Assembly: GCF_900167935.1 (NCBI RefSeq)
Contig: NZ_FUYL01000009.1
Location: 69,289-133,288, forward strand
Length of the DNA: 64,000 nt
From: Maribacter arcticus
GTDB taxonomy: Bacteria; Bacteroidota; Bacteroidia; Flavobacteriales; Flavobacteriaceae
Direction of reading: 5' to 3'
Part shown: in pieces, positions 35,087 to 44,400 of the stretch
How positions within the stretch are numbered: position 1 is the stretch's first letter
Layout of the letters: each line of letters begins with the position of its first letter
Notes under the pieces: generated by a model
Seen by the model: only the letters and a program-made list of their open reading frames with translations
The model's database searches: none
What the model was told of the DNA's origin: nothing
Made by a program: the position numbers and the translations under genes

Positions 35087-35248
35087 CAACTCAACTAAGA
35101 ATCAAGTAATTAAGTCGAATAAAATACGTTAAATTATTCGTTAGCAGCAAAATAGTGCAACTTAGCCTTCTAATTTAGAATTTTAAACCTTACATTGCAT
35201 GTAGTCTTTTTGACACATAGGTTCCTAAAATCTATAAAAATAAAATTA

Positions 35249-35878
35249 ATGATTAAAGTTTTAATAGCGGACAACCACCCTATAATAAGAATGGGAATTA
35301 GGAAGGTTCTAGAAGCCGCTGAGGGTTTTGAATTGATTGATGAGGTAGCAACTACCGATGAACTTTTCGAAAAACTTAAAGACACAACCCCCGATGTTGT
35401 CATGCTAGAAATGGATATTCCTGAAATAAATGGAATAGCAGCATTACGAAAAATCAAAAAAGATTACGCTGACGTAAAAGTGCTTATGTATAGCGGTCAA
35501 TCTGAAGATGTATATGCCCTTAGTGCTATTAGAGCTGGTGCTTTTGGTTATTTATCAAAATCATCTGGCATAGAATATATTACAGCAGCAGTAACAAAAG
35601 TAAGTGAAGGTAGCATGTTCATCACCAATGAATTGGCACAACGCTTAGCTTTTGATGAAGGCACTAAAAAACCAAGAAGATTCTTTAGAAAACTGTCTAC
35701 TAGAGAAATAGAAGTTTTAAAACTTTTAGCTAGTGGTAAACGAAATAAAGAGGTTGCTTTAGGTTTAAACCTAAACGAAAAAACAGTTAGTACCTATAAA
35801 GCGCGTTTAATGAAAAAATTAAATGTGGATAATATGGTAGATTTACTACAACAGGCAAAAGCGCTTGAATTGTACTAA
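35249..35878 (+). CDS. NarL/FixJ-type response regulator with atypical receiver
   Basis: 209 residues from the ATG at 35249. An N-terminal receiver domain (about 1-118) and a LuxR-type HTH (about 145-205, with LSTREIEVLKLLASGKRNKEVA). The phospho-acceptor position reads VVMLEMDIPEING, i.e. Glu54 where Asp is expected (LLDxxMP). The acidic pair is D8-N9 rather than two acids, the conserved Thr is Ser (MYSGQ) and the Lys is present (LSKSS). It may therefore work without phosphorylation or mimic the phosphorylated state. No histidine kinase is adjacent. Confidence 0.9.
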   Translation: MIKVLIADNHPIIRMGIRKVLEAAEGFELIDEVATTDELFEKLKDTTPDVVMLEMDIPEINGIAALRKIKKDYADVKVLMYSGQSEDVYALSAIRAGAFGYLSKSSGIEYITAAVTKVSEGSMFITNELAQRLAFDEGTKKPRRFFRKLSTREIEVLKLLASGKRNKEVALGLNLNEKTVSTYKARLMKKLNVDNMVDLLQQAKALELY

Positions 35879-35907
35879 ATTCTTACAACTGTTATAAAAC
35901 AAAAAAA

Positions 35908-35934
35908 GACCCACCAATGGTGGGTCTTTTTTTT
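35908..35934 (+). terminator. Rho-independent terminator
   Basis: A perfect 8-bp stem, GACCCACC (35908-35915) and GGTGGGTC (35919-35926), with loop AAT, followed by eight T and preceded by an A-run. It can end transcription of the response regulator on the plus strand and of dnaG on the minus strand. Confidence 0.9.
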
Positions 35935-35948
35935 ATGGTGCTTTTATA

Positions 35949-37943
35949 TTATGACAATACTCTATTTAGTTTCTGATTTAGAAGCTTGTTCAATTGAATG
36001 TAGTTCATAATCTCTTCAAGAGCTTCACGATTATCATCATTCGACTGTTCAGTTGTTTTCTGCAACGCGCCCATTCGCTTTTTAATAAGATAACAGCGTA
36101 AGGTCAAAATAGTTTCACTTACCAACTGGGCCACCCCTATCTCCTTTTTCTTCGGATAAATTTCCTTGCTCTCCCAATTATCTAACTTATAGCGCTCCTC
36201 TTCCATTAAGATAGAAGAAATCTGATTTGCCATTTCTTGATCAAGCCCATTTACAAAATTTGTAATCGAAAATTCTTCTTCTTCGTTCAATGCTTCTATG
36301 AGCTTGGTATACATTTTACGAAAATCTTCATTTGCCAACTCAATCTCATCTTCTTGCAGGTCTAAATAAATTTTCTCGTACACCTTTATTTGCATGGATT
36401 CAGGCTCCAATATCAAATCTCCCGATTCATTTTCCTTAAGTACCAAATCTTCAAATTCTTCTTTATGGGTACCATAAAGCATAAGCGATTCTATAATTTT
36501 TCGCTCTAATATATATTGAACATCTACCTTCTCACGTTCCTCTTCATTACGGACAACTTCAAAAGCTTTCTGCTCTTCCTTTTGTTGCTTTTGAACATCG
36601 GCGGTCTCTTTCTTGCCTATTTGTGCCAAGGTATTAAATAACACAGCTTCAGAAATATTCATTATCTGCGCACACTCTTGTATGTAAATTTCCTTTTTTA
36701 TACGATCAGGAATTTTTGCAATGCTATTTACAATATCTCTTACCGTATCTGCTCTTTTTATAGGGTCGTTAGATGCTTCTTTTACTAATAACGATGCCTT
36801 AAACTGAATAAAATCTTTGGAGTTTTTTTCTAAATAAGAAACTATATCTTCTAATTCATTATTCTTGGCAAAACTGTCTGGATCCTCCCCTTGCGGAAAC
36901 GTACAAACCCGTACGTTCATACCTTGCTCTAAGATGATATCTATACCTCTTAACGAAGCTCTTAACCCTGCATCATCACCATCGAATAGTACCGTAATAT
37001 TTTTGGTCAATCGGTTAACTAACCGAATTTGTTCTGAAGTTAAAGCCGTACCACTCGATGACACCACATTATGGATTCCTCTTTGATAAAATTGAATAAC
37101 ATCGGTATAGCCTTCTACTAAATAGCAATTATCCTCTTTGGCTATTGACTGTTTGGCATTGTAGATTCCATATAGGACTTTACTCTTATGGTAGATGTCA
37201 CTTTCTGGCGAATTCAGGTATTTAGCCGCCTTTTTATCATTCGTTAAAATACGACCACCAAAACCTAATACGCGGCCGCTTAATGAATGAATAGGAAACA
37301 TCACCCTACCTTTAAAACGGTCGAACTTTCTAGAACTATTCGGATTGTTAGGATCCTCCTTAACAATGGTTAATCCGGTTTTTTCTAGATAATCTAATTT
37401 ATATCCTTTGTCTAAGGCAGCGGTAGTAAAACCATCCCACTGATCTAAACAGTATCCTAATTCAAATTTTTTGATGGTTTCATCTGTAAAACCACGCTCT
37501 TTAAAATAACTTAGACCTATCGCTTTTCCTAACTCTGACTCCCAAAGCATTTGTTTAAAATGTGTTTGGGCAAACTCAGATACCAAATACATGCTTTCGC
37601 GCTCATTGGCGTGCTCTTTATCTTCATTAGATTGCTCTGTCTCCTCTACTTCTATATTGTATTTTTTAGCTAGGTATTTTATAGCCTCAGGATAGGTAAA
37701 GTGTTCATGCTCCATTAAAAAGGCTACTACATTACCACCTTTTCCACTACTAAAATCTTTCCAAATCTGTTTTACCGGAGACACCATAAAACTTGGAGAA
37801 CGCTCATCTGTAAACGGACTCAATCCTTTAAAGTTCGAACCCGATTTCTTTAATTGTACAAAATCACCAATTACCTCCTCTAAACGAGCAGTTTCATAAA
37901 CTTGATCTATGGTATTTTTTGAAATCATTTGGGCGTTCTGCAA
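35949..37943 (-). CDS. dnaG: DNA primase DnaG
   Basis: Primer synthesis at the replication fork. 664 residues: an N-terminal CHC2-like domain (about 30-95), the catalytic core/TOPRIM with KVLYGIYNAKQSI, YLVEGYTDVIQF and the metal-binding LFDGDDAG, and a C-terminal helicase-interaction region rich in Glu and Lys. The zinc ligands of the CHC2 domain are missing: FKGLSPFTDERSPSF has Ser and Thr where Cys and His are usual, and WKDFSSGKGGN lacks the Cys pair. I believe this is a feature of Flavobacteriia rather than damage. Start at 37943, or 37928 (residue 6). Confidence 0.95.
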   Translation of the reverse strand: MQNAQMISKNTIDQVYETARLEEVIGDFVQLKKSGSNFKGLSPFTDERSPSFMVSPVKQIWKDFSSGKGGNVVAFLMEHEHFTYPEAIKYLAKKYNIEVEETEQSNEDKEHANERESMYLVSEFAQTHFKQMLWESELGKAIGLSYFKERGFTDETIKKFELGYCLDQWDGFTTAALDKGYKLDYLEKTGLTIVKEDPNNPNSSRKFDRFKGRVMFPIHSLSGRVLGFGGRILTNDKKAAKYLNSPESDIYHKSKVLYGIYNAKQSIAKEDNCYLVEGYTDVIQFYQRGIHNVVSSSGTALTSEQIRLVNRLTKNITVLFDGDDAGLRASLRGIDIILEQGMNVRVCTFPQGEDPDSFAKNNELEDIVSYLEKNSKDFIQFKASLLVKEASNDPIKRADTVRDIVNSIAKIPDRIKKEIYIQECAQIMNISEAVLFNTLAQIGKKETADVQKQQKEEQKAFEVVRNEEEREKVDVQYILERKIIESLMLYGTHKEEFEDLVLKENESGDLILEPESMQIKVYEKIYLDLQEDEIELANEDFRKMYTKLIEALNEEEEFSITNFVNGLDQEMANQISSILMEEERYKLDNWESKEIYPKKKEIGVAQLVSETILTLRCYLIKKRMGALQKTTEQSNDDNREALEEIMNYIQLNKLLNQKLNRVLS

Positions 37944-38003
37944 TCCCTAAAAAAAGGGAATTTGTAATTACTTAATTTAGCATATCAAATGTATTAATAA
38001 TAT

Positions 38004-38246
38004 ATGATTCTTTTCTTTGGAACTCGACCCGGAAAGCCAGAAACTAAAACGCTTTTAAACAGTAGTTGCTCCTTTTGTCATCAACAAGGAACTTTAACAG
38101 CAGTTTCTCAAAAAAACTTTATTCATGTATTTTGGATAAAACTCTTTAAAATTTCTAGTAACACCATTATTGAATGTAGTCATTGTAAACGTACATACTA
38201 TGAAAATGAGTTTACAGAAGAAATGATCAGGGCTTTAAAAAAGTAA
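38004..38246 (+). CDS. Zinc-ribbon protein
   Basis: 80 residues, one zinc ribbon with CSFC (near 22-25) and CSHC (near 58-61), and the FFGTRPGK start typical of a small family of bacterial zinc-ribbon proteins. Cytoplasmic, function unknown. It is divergent from dnaG with a short gap. Confidence 0.78.
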   Translation: MILFFGTRPGKPETKTLLNSSCSFCHQQGTLTAVSQKNFIHVFWIKLFKISSNTIIECSHCKRTYYENEFTEEMIRALKK

Positions 38247-38353
38247 AGCAACAAAAACGTTTTGACATTTTTGTTTCTGGATAAAACAGTTACCGATTAA
38301 GATAACTAATTTTCCTCAGGTGAGACACGTATTGACGTTTACCCTCTTAAATA

Positions 38354-38379
38354 AAGGAGGCCCTATTAGGGGCCTCCTT
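38354..38379 (-). terminator. Strong hairpin terminator after the dockerin gene
   Basis: A GC-rich perfect stem, GGAGGCCC and GGGCCTCC, extended by flanking A-T pairs, with a 6-base loop. On the minus strand it is followed by TTTATTT. It lies 38 bases after the stop of the giant gene and on the plus strand could also close the zinc-ribbon transcript. Confidence 0.8.
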
Positions 38380-38416
38380 ATTCATTTTATTGACATTTAA
38401 TTGATTTCATTCACTC

Positions 38417-41400
38417 TTACGGAGTACTTGGTTCCTGTCCTCCTGTGTTAAAGTTAGAAGCTAGTATGGAAAAATCCAGAAGTGTTACAAAGCCATCTCC
38501 ATTGAAATCAGCCCTACCATCCAGGGTCTCACTTACATCCGTATTAAATGTACTTGCCAATAGTGAGAAGTCCAATAAAGTTACAAAGTTGTCATCGTTG
38601 GCATCTCCCATCGGCAATATACCCATGGATACCGAATTAGCTCCGGCCGCTAAAGTCACAGTTTGCACAACTTGTAACGAATTCGGATATTTTACGGCTA
38701 ATTGATAGGTCCCCGGGGCAATAGTATTAACCGTACCATCAATTGTCATATTACCTGCTGCATCAGCCGTTGCCGTTAAGTCATAAACCGCTGTTGTTGA
38801 ACCAACATCATATAATTTAACGCTATAGTCCCCGCTATGATCGGTTCTGGATTGCAAGGTTGTAGATATGTTTATATCAGCCGTTGTTCCTGCACATGGC
38901 GGATCAACTTTTAATACTAGTACATTAGAAGTCCTGCTTACTTGTTGGTCTACTGCATATGGCGTATTTGACACGACAGCAACAATATAATTCAACCCTC
39001 CGTTAGGCGTACCTGTTGCTCCAACAGTTTCCAATAGCGTTACGGGTATCTGTACTGTCCCATCATTCCCAATAATACCAGTAAACAGAGCTTTTGCTAT
39101 AGCTTCGTTGGCATAATAGGTATCATCAGGCACATTAAATGGAGGTGCACCGGATTGAATGTACAAACGACTGTCCATTACCAGTAATGAAACATTAGCA
39201 CCAGGTGTCCCGCTCACCTCAATTGTTTGAGTAGGCGTTTCCACACATGACGGTGATTCAGGAATACCTACTGCTGCAATTGAAGGCGTTGCTAAGGCAT
39301 TTGGAGCTACTACAGCCTGCCCACCACCAAGACTTCCATCCTCGTACAAGCTAGATACCACGGTTGAACCATCGCTAAAGGTTATTGTTATTGTCGCTCC
39401 TATTAACTCAAAACCAGATACGGCACCTGCCCCGCCAGCTCCGGGGACATCCTTGATACTATTTGGATCAATATCTACTGTAAAATCAAACTTTTCAGCA
39501 GGATCAAAATCTGTAAAACTCATTGCCATTACATCATAACCTCCATTTCGCAGTCCTGTAAACGGATCTACACATGGATTAGCCGGGCTAACAAAACCTA
39601 CAGTTGCTGCTCCACTATTGGCTGTGAGACAACTTGCAGTTTCGTCTCCCCCTGCCCCAACCGGGTCAAAAACCATATCGGGCAATATACTTGTACTGAT
39701 ATCTATGGTTATTCCGGTTATTTTAACATTACCCGTTGAGGTATTGGTGAGCTGAAGGCTACTGCCTCCATAAGTACTCGCACCAAGTGGACCATCAGGT
39801 GTTATTTCAATAAGGGCCGCGGGGCTACCCGATGCAGGCGTATCTGACACATTCCAGATAAACTCAACTTCTGAGTTTAGCGAAGGTGTGCATGCGTCTG
39901 CTGCAGAAACCGTAACATTATAAGGGCTATTATCAGCAGCTCCGGGAGTACCGCCCAGAACTTGTTGTGATTCCGGAGCATTATCTAATGCAGTATTGGA
40001 TGCATTGGTTGAAACATCATCTATATGAGCCAGCACAAAACGATCAATTTTATGGCCAGCCGATCGTTCAGACATCGATATAGTAAAAGTACCTGGATTA
40101 GGGAAATAAGCATAGACGGTGAAACTGTTATTGTCTATAGTTCTTGTTATCCAATTAGTTGTACCTGGTGTACCACCAGTACGAAATACTTTAAAATACC
40201 CATTTACCCCCGGATTTTCAGTACCGTGATCCGGTCTTCCCTCAGAATTACCAGCTGGGTAATAGATGCTTTTGTTTGCCGGATTAATTCCGTTTAGAAT
40301 ATCCTCAAACTGCGATGTATTATCCAACGTATGCGTAGCGGTACCACCTGTACCTTGCACACTAAAAAAGTGCACATCCTGCGTGTTTTCAATTTTAAAC
40401 CAGGTATCATTGGCATCCGAACTACTCGTTCCCGAAAACGCACTTTTCATATAGAAGCGATATACACCTGGAGTGGTTATGACCATATCATATGGTACAG
40501 CTTGTCCGTTTGTATTCCCAAAGTGATCTGAGCTCGCCACCATATAAACATTACCAGATTCATCTAATATATCCCACCCTCCGGCCGTATCCTCAAAATC
40601 AGTCTCAGCTTCTATGGTAACCCATCCATTCTCTTCAATAAATGCTCCGGCAGTTCCTGTACCCGTACCTTCTAACAAAGTACCGGCAATTAGTCCGGTA
40701 GTTGGATCAATACTTAAATTAGGGGGCAACCCTGTTGCCGAAAACGTAATATCCCCACATTCATCCAAATCGTCATCAGTGGCAATAACCTGTAAGCCTA
40801 CCACATCACCTTCTATACTCTGTTGTATTCCAGGATTGCTTACAATAGGCGGTGAATTTGTTGTTAATATCGTACCACCTAAAATTTCGATAGCTTTTAT
40901 ATTTGGATTTTCGATGCCTTTGATAAAATCAATATCTAAATTTCCGTCGGTAACAGTTACGTTAAATGTTTCTACTCCGGCTGTATTCCAGCCATAAGCA
41001 GCTGTTTGGTCAAAATCAGTCAATACTGGATTACCTTCAATTTCTACGTCGAATACACGTATTCCATTGGTTTGGGCTCCTGTCCAGACTTCGGCAAAAA
41101 TTAAATTTACGGTATAATCGCCATTGGGAACATCGAAGTTCCACTGCATGTTATTTGGGTTTTCGACGTTACTGTAGCGCTCCGTTGTAAATAAATTATT
41201 TGGATACCCCGTATTATTTGTGCCTGTAAAACTTGCAACTCCAAAAGTAATATCAGCCGCCGGCGCAACAAGATTAATATAGGAAGATGGTGTACCGGCG
41301 TTGGCGGTGCCATTGGCAGTTGCGGTAGACTGATCTTCTGTCCAATCTGGATTAGGCGCGTCCGTTGCAGCTACTAACGCTCCTCCAGTATTCACACGGA

Positions 41401-44400
41401 ATAAAACATTTGGTGTAGCTACTCCAGAGACAAGGGAAACCACTGAGGTGGAACCATCATCATAGCTTAGCGTAAGGGATGCAACTTCTCCTTCTGCCGC
41501 CCCGCTATGATTTACTACAATATTTGAAGTTTCGCCAGGTCCAATAAGTAAAAATGATGCATCGGTTACAATATTAAAAGCTGCCGCATTGGCCCCAGTT
41601 AATTGCGCATCTGTAATGATAATTCCTACATTTCCGCCCGTATTTGATACAGGAACATTTAAACCACCTCCCGTTGGAATAGTTTCTGACGCTGAAACTA
41701 CCAGCTGGCTGGCTGTAAGTACTACTCCTGTCGGATTATCGCTACCGTAGAATTCCATATTTTTCATAGTGCCACCGCCACCAAGGCTTGCAGATCCAGC
41801 TACAACATGAATACCATCTCCAGATACTATGGCCTGAGTACCATGGCGTTCTATAAGCAAACTAGATTTTGTCGTCCAGCTTCCCGTTAAAGGGTTAAAT
41901 GCCTCGGTAACATTTACGGCGTCACCAACGGAATTACCTTGCAAGTCTACTTGAATTTCCCCACCAATAACGTATAGTTCATTTTCAAATGTGGCTACGG
42001 AAGCTGCCGCCCTGGGTGTAGGCAAATCTGGTATGGTAGACCAGGTTTTCGTGGTGAAATCGTAGACGTCTACTTCGGCAATCAACGGCGCAAAGGTACC
42101 ACCATCTCCTCCTGATAGGCGTCCACCAGCCACGTACAATTTATCGTCAAGAACGGTAGCATGAAAATGGTCCCTTGCCCTTGGAGCGTCCAGTAAGCTA
42201 GTCCATACTCCGGTAACAGGATCAAATTCATCGAACCAAGGAATGAAACCGCCATTATGCCCTATTGTATTCCCAGCAATTATATAAAATTTATCATTGT
42301 AAACTACTAATCCAGCTGATCCTCTCTTTCTTCCTGATGGAATTTCAGGGCCCTGAATCCAAACATTTTCTACCGGGTTATAGGCATACACATTATCCGC
42401 TGGAAGTTCATTAGGAAAGGTATTGGTTTTAAAAGCGCCAATAACCCAAATCAATCCTTTGTGCTCCAATGCCTGGAAATGGTTAAACTCCTGGGGAGCG
42501 GAATTAGGAATTTGACTCCAGGTCTTAGCTTGGTAATTATAAACATCTAGGGTAGTCGGATTTTCCCTTCCGCCAAAGAGATAAAATTTATCCCCGGCTT
42601 GCACGAAAGAACATTCGTGCCGGGCCGTATAATTTTCATCATCGGTCTGGTCGTTCCAAAAATCTTGGGAACCAACATTCCAAAGAAATGCAATGTCAGT
42701 AGCAACGTTGGATGCTTGACCAACACTAATGGTAACGGAGTATGGGCTATTTGTTTCGGCACCTGCGTCAATGTTTCCGAAGACCAAACCTGTTGTAGGT
42801 TCTATTTGTAACCCAGGTGGCAAGTTTGTAGCCGAAAATTGGTAGGGTTCACCAGTAACACCACCCGATGCCAAAACAGCTAAGTTTATCAAGTCTCCTG
42901 CTTCACTATTTTGATTTGGTATCGCTTCTACCACCACCGGTGGCGTAAATTCTCCTCCAACCTGCAAAATTTCAATTCCGTTCATGGTTGGATTCTCCGT
43001 AACCGCGGCGACACTAATGTTTAAGATTCCGTCATTAAGAGTCACGGGGAATTCTAGCATTGCACCGACTTGGTGCCCGTAGGTAGCAGAGAGGTCAAGG
43101 TCGTTTTGTACCAAATCACCTTCTATCAATATGTCGTACACGCGTTGATCGGGAGCGCTGGTTCCAGCAAAACCATTTCCGGCATACCAGCGAATGATGT
43201 AATTACCGTTTGGTAATTCAAAAGTCCATTCCATTGCCGGAGCTGCACCAGCAGGATCCCATCGCTCTACAGCAAAAAGTTCTTGCGGAACATAAGCCGG
43301 TACGGAATCATCACGTCCCGAAATATTTTGCGTTGATGAATTTCCTGTATTAACGCTCCAATTTATTCCGTTGAAGGTTCCACTTTGAGCTCCAGTACCT
43401 CCTGTTGCGATCCAATTGGGATTTGGTGCGTCTGTAGCGGTAATCGCTGCTCCATTTGCACGGATACGTAAAATAGGTACCGGTTCATCGTTAACGTTAA
43501 CGGTAAATGTTTGCTCAACAAAGAAGCCGTTTGCGTCGGTAGCTCTAATGGTAATGTCAGCGGTTGCCGCAGATGAAGGAATTACGATAGTCAACGTATT
43601 GTTGCTAATGGAGGCATCAATCGCAGTAGGATTTGTATTGCCTGCCACCGAAAAAGTAAAATTCTCATCACCACCGTCATCGGTAAAAAACTCGTCAAGC
43701 TCAAAAAAGACATTAGGACCATCAATTAGTGCGGCCACATTAGGCATTTCTTGTTCCACAGTAGGTTGACTCGTCTGTACATATAGGTAGTCCCAGGTAC
43801 CTTCTACTTCGGTACCTGCTTGGTTCGATGATCCAATTAATCCTACAGCAAGAGGCTCGTTGGCCGTTTGAATGGCGGATAAAATGGAACCTGTAGCGGT
43901 GATGGTTCCTGCATTTTGAAAACTACCCACATTATCAAATCGGTAGTCGGCACTTACCTCCCCATTTGTGGGGTTCACACTGAAGCGAAATTGTACTGCT
44001 ATGGGCCTATCTCCGATAGCGATGGCCACATCAATTGGTGTTTGAGCTACATCGCCCACCTCCTGGCGAACCTGAAGTCCTGATTGGTTGATCACAAATT
44101 TAATGTAGTTGCTCTGTGTTCCATCGCCTATGAAGATGCCAATTTCGCCCGTAGTTGGTGCAGAAGCACCATAGAGCTGAAGTGGGTCATCAAAGCTTAG
44201 TAGGGCTCCTTCAATAGCAAAGCCGCCTGTACTTTGATCAACATTAACACCGTATTGGAACGCTTTTTCTTGAGTATTGGAACTTCCCAAAGCAGTTCCT
44301 GCAGTCATTTGCATGGTCATAGCACCAATGGCACCACCAAGAAGATCATTGGGATTGGGATCGCTCGGGTCGTCTCGGCGGTCAAGCCAATTCAACCAGT

